Assembly: GCA_020831805.1 (NCBI GenBank)
Contig: JAFIFX010000001.1
Location: forward strand, 186,001 to 250,000
Length of the DNA stretch: 64,000 nucleotides
Reading direction: 5' to 3'
Source of the DNA: Planctomycetota bacterium
Lineage (GTDB): Bacteria > Planctomycetota > Phycisphaerae > Phycisphaerales > UBA1924
Both the position numbers and the translations under genes were made by a program. This document shows positions 8,379 through 16,083 of the stretch, piece by piece; within the stretch, counting starts at the first letter, position 1, and each line of letters begins with the position of its first letter. A model generated the notes under the pieces. The model saw only the letters and a program-made list of their open reading frames with translations. It made no database searches and had not been told where the DNA came from.

Positions 8379-8883
8379 CGGAAACGGATTCCTGCGAGGC
8401 GTCCCGTCGGTCAGGTGCCTTGAACATCCGCCACGCCGCCCCGCACTCGGGGCAGACCACGCAGCCGTCGGGCTCGGGCGGGATGCCGCCCAGACCGTGC
8501 ACGCAGACCGGGCACAGGTCGTACTCGAGCAGGGCGTCCCGCGCGTGCTCGGGGCTGCGCCAGGCCATGTGGCATGTCATGATCGTCATGGTCAACCCGA
8601 AGATGATGAACATGGACAGCAGCATCGCAAGATCAAACCACCCATACCTGAAGTGGATCGTGCCCGACGAGAAGGACACCGTCAAGTAAAGGGACATCAG
8701 CGATCCGTACGCCAAGCCGGTCAGCAACCCGATACGGATTGACTGCATCCCGCTGGCCCGACACGCCCGCGGCGCGAGCAGCGATGGGTCAATCCGGGAC
8801 GCCTTGGACGCCTCCCGGATCTGGCAATACCGCCAGCGTTTCCCCCGCGCATCCGTGATCGAGTTCCAACGCGTTTGCATCAC
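8368..8883 (-). CDS. Membrane protein with C-terminal zinc ribbon (tandem paralogue 2)
   Basis: 171 residues. The N-terminal block TRWNSITDARGKRWRYCQI is followed by an EASKASRID.SLLAPR segment shared with paralogue 1. Two hydrophobic segments lie at about residues 47-70 and 80-105. Then comes the tail LCPVC...PDGCVVCPECGAAWR with four zinc-binding cysteines. A second ATG at 8880 is an equally possible start. It is the middle gene of a three-gene run, 12 bp after paralogue 1 and overlapping paralogue 3. Soluble parts face the same side if the two helices form a hairpin. No known family name is assigned. Confidence 0.68.
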   Translation of the reverse strand: MMQTRWNSITDARGKRWRYCQIREASKASRIDPSLLAPRACRASGMQSIRIGLLTGLAYGSLMSLYLTVSFSSGTIHFRYGWFDLAMLLSMFIIFGLTMTIMTCHMAWRSPEHARDALLEYDLCPVCVHGLGGIPPEPDGCVVCPECGAAWRMFKAPDRRDASQESVSDGS

Positions 8884-8895
8884 GGGTCGGTCCTT

Positions 8896-9420
8896 TCACG
8901 CATCCGAGTGGTCCGTGGGGCCGGCCCGCCACGCGGCGCCGCACTCGGGGCAGATCACGCAGCCGTCCGGCGCGGGGGGTATCCTGCCGATCCCGTGGGC
9001 GCAACTCGGGCAGAGGACGAACCCGAGCATCGCGTCTCGGGCGTGTGCGGTGCTGCGCCAGTTCCGCTGCGAGACTAAGTAACCCATCGGCAGCCCGAAA
9101 CCGATCAGGTAGATCGGCGTGAGTATGAGCCCGATGCCGAAAGCCGGATCGCCGCTCTGCAGGTACGAAATCGCCGACTGCACCGGGAGCATCATGGCCG
9201 CGAAGAGCACACCCATCCCGGCGGCGGCCCGTAGCACATCGGGGCGGTGTGTCGGAGGCGCGATCAGGAACCGATCGATGCCGGATTCCTTAGAAGCCTT
9301 GACGATGTCACAGGGCTTCCACCGGCGGCCCCGGTCGTCCTCGATCCAGTCCAAGATCGTCACGAAACCGAGTATCGAGCCGAAGTTTCGGCGACCATGA
9401 TGGCCTGCCTTTCCGCTCAC
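8896..9420 (-). CDS. Membrane protein with C-terminal zinc ribbon (tandem paralogue 1)
   Basis: 174 residues from the ATG at 9420, but alignment to paralogue 2 suggests the conserved protein starts near residue 20 (GTG at 9363, VTILDWIEDDRGRRW). Shared features are KASKESGID..LIAPP, two hydrophobic segments (about residues 70-90 and 95-118), a RNWRSTAHARDA linker that matches WRSPEHARDA of paralogue 2, and the LCPSC...PDGCVICPECGAAWR zinc ribbon. It is the first gene of the three-gene array. Just upstream, at about 9435-9460 in another frame, lies a fragment that reads like the N-terminus of a fourth copy. Confidence 0.65.
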   Translation of the reverse strand: MSGKAGHHGRRNFGSILGFVTILDWIEDDRGRRWKPCDIVKASKESGIDRFLIAPPTHRPDVLRAAAGMGVLFAAMMLPVQSAISYLQSGDPAFGIGLILTPIYLIGFGLPMGYLVSQRNWRSTAHARDAMLGFVLCPSCAHGIGRIPPAPDGCVICPECGAAWRAGPTDHSDA

Positions 9421-9495
9421 GCCGTGCCCCTGATCTGGTGATTGAGTTCCATCGGCTACGCTTTCCTGAACCCGTTTCCTCAGGAGGAGTCACCC

Positions 9496-10584
9496 ATGCC
9501 CCTGACAGATTATCTCACCCTTGGCCGCTCCGGGCTGCGGGTCTCGCCGTTCTGCCTGGGCACGATGACCTTCGGCGAAGACTGGGGCGCGGTCGGGACC
9601 ACCATCGAGGAGTCCCGCGATGTGCTCGCCGCCTACCTCGACCGGGGCGGCAACTTCCTCGACTCCGCCAACATCTACACCAAGGGCCATTCCGAGCAGA
9701 TCATCGGCGATTACTTCATGGAGCACCCCGCCCGGCGCGACCGCGTCGTCATCGCCACCAAGTTCTGCGGCAACATGCACCCCGGCGACCCCAACGGCGG
9801 CGGCTCCGGGCGCAAGGCGATCCTCCACCAGGTCCACGGCTCGCTGCGCCGCCTCCAGACCGACCACATCGACCTGCTCTGGTGCCACTTCTGGGACCGG
9901 CACACGCCGCTCGAAGAGACCATGCGGACGATGGACGACCTCGTCCGCCAGGGCAAGGTCCGCTACATCGGCTTCTCCGACCATCCCGCGTGGGTGTGCG
10001 CCAAGGCCAACGGGCTGGCGGCCCTGCACGGCTGGGAGCCGCTGGCGGCCATCCAGATCGAGTACTCCCTGCTCCAACGCACGCCCGAGGAGGACCTGAT
10101 CCCGATGGCGATGGACCTGGGCCTGGGCGTCACGCCGTGGTCGCCGCTGCGGGGCGGCGTGCTCAGCGGCAAGTTCCGGCGCGACAGCCGGCCAAAGCAC
10201 GGCGAGACCCGCGTGGCCGAGAACTCGCCCCACCTCAACGAGCGGACCTACGCGCTGGTCGACGAGCTCGCCGCCATCGGTGAGGAGGTCGGGGCCACCC
10301 CGGCCCAGGTCGCGCTCAACTGGGTCCAGACCCGCCCCGGCGTGACCAGCACCATCATCGGGGCCAAGCGGCTCAGCCAGCTCGAGGACAACCTGGCGGC
10401 GCTGGACATCACCCTGACCGACGACCACCGCACCCGGCTGGCCGAGAAGAGCGCGTTCGACAAGCACTTCCCGCACAACTTTCTGGACAACATCCATCCC
10501 GCAATTCAGAACGGGGCGACGATCAACGCCCAGAAGAGCGAGCCGTGGCCGCTGTCGCCCAAGGATGACTCCGAGCGGCACTGA
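9496..10584 (+). CDS. Aldo/keto reductase
   Basis: 362 residues of a cytosolic NAD(P)H-dependent TIM-barrel oxidoreductase. The N-terminal strand GRSGLRVSPFCLGTMTFG is typical. Catalytic tetrad candidates are Asp and Tyr in LDSANIY, Lys in VVIATKF and His in LLWCHFWD. The C-terminal cofactor segment TIIGAKRLSQLEDNL is present. It belongs to the YajO/MocA-like branch with the small C-terminal extension. The ATG at 9496 is preceded by AGGAGGAGT, a near-perfect ribosome-binding site, which overrules an in-frame upstream start at 9442. The substrate is not predictable. It stands alone, followed by a long inverted repeat. Confidence 0.93.
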   Translation: MPLTDYLTLGRSGLRVSPFCLGTMTFGEDWGAVGTTIEESRDVLAAYLDRGGNFLDSANIYTKGHSEQIIGDYFMEHPARRDRVVIATKFCGNMHPGDPNGGGSGRKAILHQVHGSLRRLQTDHIDLLWCHFWDRHTPLEETMRTMDDLVRQGKVRYIGFSDHPAWVCAKANGLAALHGWEPLAAIQIEYSLLQRTPEEDLIPMAMDLGLGVTPWSPLRGGVLSGKFRRDSRPKHGETRVAENSPHLNERTYALVDELAAIGEEVGATPAQVALNWVQTRPGVTSTIIGAKRLSQLEDNLAALDITLTDDHRTRLAEKSAFDKHFPHNFLDNIHPAIQNGATINAQKSEPWPLSPKDDSERH

Positions 10585-10590
10585 GTTGAA

Positions 10591-10852
10591 GAGGTACGCG
10601 GAGGTGCAGAGACCACGCGGAGGGCGCAGAGGTTCGGATTTTTAACGCGAAGATCGCGAAGAGCGCGAAGCGTTTCTTGGTGAGATCCTGAATTCAGTGC
10701 ATGAATCAAAATCGAACTTAAGTACAGGCGTCGGATTCAGTCCTGAGGATGTCCGTGGGACATCTTCGCGTCCTTCGCGATCTTCGCGTTAAAAAGTTCT
10801 TCGCTTCAGTTCTCTGCGCCCTCCGCGTGGTCTCTGCACCTCCGCGTACCTC
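10591..10852. repeat. Long inverted repeat, 262 bp
   Basis: The outer arms 10591-10631 and 10812-10852 are perfect inverted copies over 41 bp, built from the units GCGGAGGTGCAGAGACC and GCGGAGGGCGCAGAG. The inner arms 10639-10670 and 10764-10795 form a second near-perfect inverted pair over about 32 bp (TTTTTAACGCGAAGATCGCGAA and its complement). The central 93 bp are unrelated and less GC-rich. The whole fills the gap between the aldo/keto reductase and tsaD. Such "acgcgaag / cgcagag" units occur as dispersed repeats in other bacteria. No coding capacity is seen. Confidence 0.9.
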
Positions 10853-10875
10853 CTGATCCCCTCCTAAACTCGCCC

Positions 10876-11940
10876 ATGCTGGTCCTTGGCATCGAGTCAT
10901 CCTGTGATGAAACAGCCGCCGCGGTGGTTGAGGGGAAGGGGGGGTTGCGTGTGCGGTCTTCGGTCGTCGCCACGCAGCACGACCTGCACGCCGAGTACGC
11001 CGGGGTCGTCCCGGAGATCGCCAGCCGCGCCCATGAGGAGCACATCCTCCCCGTCATCCGCCGAGCCGTGCGTGAAGCCGGCATCGGCCTGGGCGATATC
11101 GAGGCCGTGGCGGTCGGGCACCGGCCCGGGCTGGTCGGGTCGCTGCTCGTCGGCCTCTCCGCGGCCAAAGCCCTGGCGTGGTCGCTCGGGGTGCCGCTGG
11201 TCGGGGTGGACCATGTGCACGCCCACCTGACGGCCGCCGCGCTCGACGACGAGCCCATCGCGTTTCCCGCCCTCGGTCTGGTCGTCTCCGGCGGGCACAC
11301 CACGCTGTACGCGATGGCCTCGGACACCGAGCTGACGCGCCTGGGCGCGACCATCGACGACGCCGCGGGCGAGGCGTACGACAAGGTCGCGGCCATCCTC
11401 GGCCTGGGCCACCCCGGCGGCCCGCTGGTCGACGGGCTCGCATCCGAGCCGGGCGTGGACGATCGGGCGTTCGATTTCCCGATCGGGCTGATCCGCAAGG
11501 ACAACCTCAACTTCAGCTTCTCCGGCGTCAAGACCGCCGTGCTCTACGAGGTCAAGGGCCGGCCCGCCCCGCCGACGCTGCCCGGGCGCGACCCGATCGT
11601 TCCCCCCGCCCCGCCCCCGATGACGCCCGAACGGATGCGCGACATCGCCGCCAGCTTCCAACGCACCGTCTGCGCCGCCCTGGTGCGCAAGACCGAGGCC
11701 GCGTTCGAACACCGCGGCCCGTTCCGCACCATCGTCATCGGCGGCGGCGTCTCGGCCAACTCCCGTCTGCGGCGCGAGATGCAGGAACTGGGCGACCGCC
11801 TGCGCGTGCCGGTGCGCGTGCCGCCGATGAAGTACTGCGTGGACAACGCCGCGATGATCGCTGGGCTTGGCGTCCGGCTGCTCGAAACCGGCCGGCGCGA
11901 CGACCTGACCCTCTCAGCCATCCCCACCACCGCCTGCTGA
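10876..11940 (+). CDS. tsaD: tRNA N6-adenosine threonylcarbamoyltransferase TsaD
   Basis: 354 residues. It transfers threonylcarbamoyl from TC-AMP to A37 of ANN-decoding tRNAs, together with TsaB, TsaE and TsaC, none of which is in the window. The ASKHA-fold hallmarks are present: LGIESSCDETAAAVV at the N-terminus, the metal-binding HVHAHL at about residues 114-119, LVVSGGHTTLY, IDDAAGEAYDKVA and the C-terminal GGGVSANSRLR. A Pro-rich insertion (GRDPIVPPAPPPM, about residues 236-248) is longer than usual. The ATG at 10876 begins at MLVLGIESS. The gene starts 23 bp after the long inverted repeat. Confidence 0.97.
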   Translation: MLVLGIESSCDETAAAVVEGKGGLRVRSSVVATQHDLHAEYAGVVPEIASRAHEEHILPVIRRAVREAGIGLGDIEAVAVGHRPGLVGSLLVGLSAAKALAWSLGVPLVGVDHVHAHLTAAALDDEPIAFPALGLVVSGGHTTLYAMASDTELTRLGATIDDAAGEAYDKVAAILGLGHPGGPLVDGLASEPGVDDRAFDFPIGLIRKDNLNFSFSGVKTAVLYEVKGRPAPPTLPGRDPIVPPAPPPMTPERMRDIAASFQRTVCAALVRKTEAAFEHRGPFRTIVIGGGVSANSRLRREMQELGDRLRVPVRVPPMKYCVDNAAMIAGLGVRLLETGRRDDLTLSAIPTTAC

Positions 11941-11950
11941 CCCGACCGGG

Positions 11951-12113
11951 CGCCACTGGTTGACCCGAAGGGCAACCCGTGCCTCGAAGTCCCGGGTGCC
12001 ACTGGTTGTCGCCAAGGGCAACCAGTGCTTCACCAACCAACCACGGCTTGCAAGCAAGCCGTGGCACCCAAACTCCGGGGTGCCACGGGTTGTCCCGAAG
12101 GGCAACCCGTGCC
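11951..12113. repeat. Array of four short hairpin repeats
   Basis: Four stem-loops follow one another between tsaD and rlmN: 11951-11982, 11995-12028, 12041-12067 and 12077-12113. Three share the form GGTGCCAC(T/G)GGTTG...AAGGGCAACC(C/A)GTGC, and the other is CCACGGCTTG-CAAG-CAAGCCGTGG. The last one runs to the rlmN stop codon. They look like interspersed REP-type units, not like one terminator; none has a T-run. Confidence 0.85.
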
Positions 12114-13330
12114 TACACCGCCTGCTCGTGGCGTAACTGGCCGCACGCCGCCGCGATGTCCCGCCCGCGGCTGGCCCGGATGTGGCAGTTGATCCCCCGC
12201 TCGCGCAGCACTTGCTGGAACGCCAGCACATCGGGCGTCTGGGGGCGCTCGAAGGGCAGACCCAAGACCTCGTTGTAGCGGATCAGGTTGACATTGGCCC
12301 GCAGCCGCCTGCACACGCCGGCCAGCTCGGCCGCGTGCTCGGGCCGGTCGTTGACACCGGCCAGCAGGATGTACTCCAGCGTGATCTCGCGTCCGGTTTT
12401 CTCGAACCACTTCCGGCAGGCCGCGACCAGTTGCTCGATCGTCGTGAACTCCGCCCAGGGGATCAGCTTGCGTCGGAGTTCGTCATTCGGGGCGTGCAGC
12501 GAGAGGGCCAGCGTGATCGGCAGGTCCAGCTCGTCGGCCAGCTTCTCGATCGCCTTGTGCATGCCCACGGTCGAGACGGTGATCTTGCGGGCGCCGATGC
12601 CCATGCCCCACGGGGCCGCCAGCGTGCGCACGGCGTGGACCACAGGCCTGAAGTTCGCCAGCGGTTCGCCCATACCCATGAACACCACATTGCTGATCCG
12701 CCCGACCCCCTCCAGGCGTGCCAGCCGCCACACCTGCTCGACGATCCGCCCGGCGGACAGGTTCCCGTCCAGCCCGCCGATGCCGGTGGCGCAGAACTTA
12801 CAACCAACCGGGCAGCCGACCTGCGACGAGATGCACGCCGTGCGGCGGCTTTTGGAGCGGCCGCCCTCCGGGCGGTCGTCCTCGGTGGCCCGGCTCGCCG
12901 AGCCGTCTTCTTCCCCATCAAACGGGATCATCACGCACTCGGTCTGGCGCTCGGTGTTCGAGTAGGGCATCGCGCCCGGCCGACCGTCCGACCCCAGGAT
13001 CGGCAGGCGCGTGCCGTGGTCAACGGTCGCCTCCGACGCGGGCACCGCGGCCCCTTCGAGCCCGTCGATCCACTCGATGAGCAGCTTCTGCGTCCCGTCG
13101 GTCGCGACCTGGTGGGCCACGGCCGGCCCGCTGAGGAAAGTCATCTCCCGTGCGAGCGTCTCGCGGTCGGACCTTGACAGGTTGCTCATCGCCACGGGGT
13201 CAGCCACGCCCTTGGCGTACACCCACTCCAGCACCTGCTTGGCCCGGTACTTGGGGAGCCCGCGCTCCTGACTCCAGTCGGCCAGCGTCTCGGGCGTAAA
13301 GTCGAAGATGTGATGTCGCGGATGTTCCAT
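12113..13330 (-). CDS. rlmN: 23S rRNA (adenine(2503)-C(2))-methyltransferase RlmN
   Basis: 405 residues from the ATG at 13330 (MEHPRHHIFDF); AGGA lies five bases upstream, and another ATG abuts it at 13333. Radical-SAM dual-specificity methyltransferase of A2503 in 23S rRNA and A37 in some tRNAs. The iron-sulfur motif CPVGCKFC follows SSQVG. GMGEPLANF and the LALSLHAPNDELR...PWAEF region are present, and the C-terminal PQTPDVLAFQQVLRERG.N.H.R.SRG.DI..ACGQL is typical. It carries two unusual low-complexity insertions, about 40 residues before VMIPFDG and about 20 after it. Those loops precede the cluster-binding motif and are not in standard RlmN. Confidence 0.95.
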   Translation of the reverse strand: MEHPRHHIFDFTPETLADWSQERGLPKYRAKQVLEWVYAKGVADPVAMSNLSRSDRETLAREMTFLSGPAVAHQVATDGTQKLLIEWIDGLEGAAVPASEATVDHGTRLPILGSDGRPGAMPYSNTERQTECVMIPFDGEEDGSASRATEDDRPEGGRSKSRRTACISSQVGCPVGCKFCATGIGGLDGNLSAGRIVEQVWRLARLEGVGRISNVVFMGMGEPLANFRPVVHAVRTLAAPWGMGIGARKITVSTVGMHKAIEKLADELDLPITLALSLHAPNDELRRKLIPWAEFTTIEQLVAACRKWFEKTGREITLEYILLAGVNDRPEHAAELAGVCRRLRANVNLIRYNEVLGLPFERPQTPDVLAFQQVLRERGINCHIRASRGRDIAAACGQLRHEQAV

Positions 13331-13511
13331 CATGTTCCTAAAGGCACGCGGAGTCCGCGGAGCATACTTCCTTACCATCCCTGAGCACAAATAGTTCTCA
13401 ATTGACACCGAGGTATGCGGGATTGGTCCGGCTTGACTTCATCAGGCTGTCTATTCAGTTGGTCAGCGCGTGTCGCTGGCCCTGAGTAGAGAAAATTGCG
13501 CCGCCGATGAG

Positions 13512-13967
13512 TCATGGCTCAGGGTCATCTACCCGGCGGATTCGGAGAAAAATTGCCGGCGCTGTCTCTCGCATGCTTTGGTCTTCGGAGGAATAAACCA
13601 CACGGTCCGGTCCCACCATGTAGAGCCTTGTAGGCGTGATCCAATCCGTTGGGGCATGGTCATAGCTCACATATGCCTCCCACCAACCTTGGTCAGGCAC
13701 ATATACAGAGCAATACATCGAACCCTCTCGCCATGCAGACTGGAGGGGAACACGAGCGATTCCGCACTCGTCAGTCCTTGCGTGGCCTGAGTGTGTGCTG
13801 AAGAAATCGGCCATCGTTGGCACCCCGGCCTTGACACGGGCTCCCACAATGGGCTGGCCGGCCGCGTCTGCCGCCTTAACATCAATGTATGCAACTGTTC
13901 TGCAGCCGGAGAGTACCACAGCGGCGAATGCCAAAATTCCGCCGATGAGCCACTTTGGAACCCTCAC
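13512..13967 (-). CDS. Small lipoprotein, unknown function
   Basis: 151 residues starting with GTG at 13967, overlapping the ispH stop as GTGA. The N-terminus is a lipoprotein signal peptide with a hydrophobic core (WLIGGILAFAAVVL) and lipobox LSGC, so Cys22 would be lipidated. The mature part begins YIDVKAADAAGQPIVGARVKAG, which resembles a carboxypeptidase-regulatory/transthyretin-like beta domain with a DECGIARVPL turn. No enzyme motif is seen. Translational coupling to ispH is likely from the overlap, but there is no obvious functional link. It has a lower GC content than its neighbours. Confidence 0.75.
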   Translation of the reverse strand: MRVPKWLIGGILAFAAVVLSGCRTVAYIDVKAADAAGQPIVGARVKAGVPTMADFFSTHSGHARTDECGIARVPLQSAWREGSMYCSVYVPDQGWWEAYVSYDHAPTDWITPTRLYMVGPDRVVYSSEDQSMRETAPAIFLRIRRVDDPEP

Positions 13968-15016
13968 CGTTTCGCTCCCGCACTCACGGTCAACGCCACC
14001 GCGTTCATCCCATACTCCCCCGCCGTGATCACCGGCGGCTCGACCTTCACCTTGCGGTCCCCCGGGTCGATCCCGTGCGTCTGCATCAGCCGCTTGAGTG
14101 TCAAGGGCAGGCCGAACTCCACTGATTCCTCGAACACATCCGCCAGGTGCAGCGTCGCCCCGTGCTTTTCGACGAAATGCCGGCAGATCGCGGACACCAG
14201 GTCCTCCGGCGCGCTCGCCCCCGCGGTCAGCAGGATCGTCTCGTCACCCTTGGGATACCACGACGGGTCCAGCTCGTTCACATCGTCGATGCGCACGCCG
14301 CGGGTGCCGACATTCTCGGCGATCTCGGTCAGACGCACGGAGTTGGACGAGTTCTGCGATCCGACCACGATCACCAGGTCGCACAGCGGCGCGATCTGAC
14401 GCACCGCGTGCTGGCGGTTGGTCGTGGCGTAGCAGATGTCCTCGTCCGGGGGCGCTTTGATCCCGGGGAACGCTTTCTTGAGCGCGTCGATGATGACCGC
14501 CGCGTCGTCGGTCGAGAGCGTCGTCTGGGTCAGGTAGACGAGCTTGTCCGGGTCCTCGATGGTCAGGCCCGGGATGTCGGCGGGCGATTCGACCACCTGC
14601 GTGCGGTCCGGGGCCTCGCCCATGGTCCCGATGATCTCCTGGTGGTCCTTGTGCCCGACCAGCAGGATCTGGAAGCCCTGTCTGGCGTACCGGATCGCCC
14701 GGCTGTGAACCTTGGTCACCAGGGGGCAGGTCGCGTCGACCGCCGAGAGGTGCCGCGCCCGGGCCTGCTCGCGGACCGCCGGGCTGACGCCGTGGGCGCT
14801 GAACACCACCACGCTGCCCTCGGGGATGGCGTCGATCGTTTCCACAAACTTCACACCCTTGCCGCGGAGCCGGTCGACCACATGCCTGTTGTGCACGATC
14901 TCGTGGTAGACATACACCGTCTCGTCCGGCAGGACATCCACCACCTGGTCCACCACATCGATGGCCATGCGGACCCCCGCGCAGAACCCCCTCGGATTGG
15001 CCAGCACGATCCGCAT
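13964..15016 (-). CDS. ispH: 4-hydroxy-3-methylbut-2-enyl diphosphate reductase IspH
   Basis: 350 residues. Last enzyme of the MEP pathway, giving IPP and DMAPP with a [4Fe-4S] cluster. The three cluster cysteines are in GFCAGV (Cys12), ATCPLVTKVH and ICYATTNRQ. The substrate-binding histidines YHEIVHN and AHGVSP are present, as is GSQNSSNSVRL. The protein is slightly longer than the E. coli enzyme because of a C-terminal tail. It is divergent from the hpnCDE operon, 107 bp away, so precursor supply and squalene synthesis sit side by side. Its stop overlaps the start of the lipoprotein gene. Confidence 0.97.
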   Translation of the reverse strand: MRIVLANPRGFCAGVRMAIDVVDQVVDVLPDETVYVYHEIVHNRHVVDRLRGKGVKFVETIDAIPEGSVVVFSAHGVSPAVREQARARHLSAVDATCPLVTKVHSRAIRYARQGFQILLVGHKDHQEIIGTMGEAPDRTQVVESPADIPGLTIEDPDKLVYLTQTTLSTDDAAVIIDALKKAFPGIKAPPDEDICYATTNRQHAVRQIAPLCDLVIVVGSQNSSNSVRLTEIAENVGTRGVRIDDVNELDPSWYPKGDETILLTAGASAPEDLVSAICRHFVEKHGATLHLADVFEESVEFGLPLTLKRLMQTHGIDPGDRKVKVEPPVITAGEYGMNAVALTVSAGAKR

Positions 15017-15123
15017 TAGCGACGCTCCAGGCGGGCAATTCCCGCACCATCGGCCGACTTCCGCTCGGCCCGACCGGCCCGGCAGGCCGATACGGCAGAT
15101 ACTAGGGAAGCAACCTCCCCGCC

Positions 15124-16083
15124 ATGGCCCGCGATCTGCCCATCCCGCCGCCTTCGTCCGATCACGCTTCGCCCGATGCCGGCGTTTCCGCGGCCCGGGC
15201 CGACGCCCGGCGCATCGCCTCGTCCGACCGCGAGAACTTCGTCGTCCTCTCCAAGCTCGTGCCCGAGAACCTCCGCGACGACTTCGCCGCCGTCTACGCC
15301 TTCTGCCGCCACACCGACGACCTCGCCGACGAGCACGAGCACACCGAAAAGTCCCGGCGTGAGGCCGCCGCGACCCTGGCCGACGCCCGCGTCCACCTCC
15401 ACGCCGCCTGCGACAACCTCAAGGCCCCGGGTCTCTACCTCAACCTGGCCCGAACCATCCACAAGCACCGCATCCCCCTCAAACTCTTCGACGACCTGCT
15501 CAACGCCTTCGAGCAGGACCAGCGGGTCCTGTCCTACGACACCTGGGACCGGCTGCTCGACTACTGCCGGCGTTCCGCGGACCCCGTCGGGCGCATCGTC
15601 CTGATCCTCGGCGGGCACCGGCCCTCGGCCGAAGACCCCGCCTCGGCCCCGCTCGAAGCCCTCTCGGACAAGGTCTGCACCGGGCTGCAACTGGCCAACT
15701 TCTGGCAGGACGCCCGCTCGGACCTGCTCGACCGCCACCGTGTCTACATGCCCACCGAGGACACCCGCCTGACCCCCGATCAGCTCCGGGGCCTGGCCGA
15801 GCGTGAGGGAAACACGGATGCCGAAGTCCGATTTTCCTCAGCCCTCCGGCCCCTCGTCCGACGCACCCGGACCCTGTTCGACGAGGCAGGAAATCTCCAC
15901 GAACAGGTCCATCCATCCATCGCCGCCCCTGTCTGGTTGTTCCACCGCGCCGGCATCCGCCTGCTCGACAAAGTCGAATCGATCGGATACACCACCCTCT
16001 GGCAGCGTCCGCGCATCACCAAGGCCGACCGGGTCAAGATGCTCGCCAAAGCTTGGTGGATCGCCAGGAAGGCCGGGGCATGA
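15124..16083 (+). CDS. hpnC: Squalene/phytoene synthase family, HpnC (hydroxysqualene synthase)
   Basis: 319 residues, all-alpha isoprenoid synthase fold. The first Asp-rich motif is CRHTDDLADE (about residues 61-70) after NFVVLSKLVPENLRDDFAAVYAF; the second is FWQDARSDLLDRHR.Y. In the HpnC-D-E route, HpnD makes presqualene diphosphate, HpnC converts it to hydroxysqualene and HpnE reduces that to squalene. The position first in an hpnC-hpnD-hpnE operon and the sequence type fit HpnC. Its stop overlaps the next start as ATGA. The ATG at 15124 is the first in frame after the divergent ispH start. Confidence 0.9.
   Translation: MARDLPIPPPSSDHASPDAGVSAARADARRIASSDRENFVVLSKLVPENLRDDFAAVYAFCRHTDDLADEHEHTEKSRREAAATLADARVHLHAACDNLKAPGLYLNLARTIHKHRIPLKLFDDLLNAFEQDQRVLSYDTWDRLLDYCRRSADPVGRIVLILGGHRPSAEDPASAPLEALSDKVCTGLQLANFWQDARSDLLDRHRVYMPTEDTRLTPDQLRGLAEREGNTDAEVRFSSALRPLVRRTRTLFDEAGNLHEQVHPSIAAPVWLFHRAGIRLLDKVESIGYTTLWQRPRITKADRVKMLAKAWWIARKAGA

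Noticed and set aside
9442..9495. Upstream in-frame start for the aldo/keto reductase
   Set aside because: The near-perfect ribosome-binding site AGGAGGAGT sits directly before the later ATG at 9496, and the upstream segment lacks similarity to the family.
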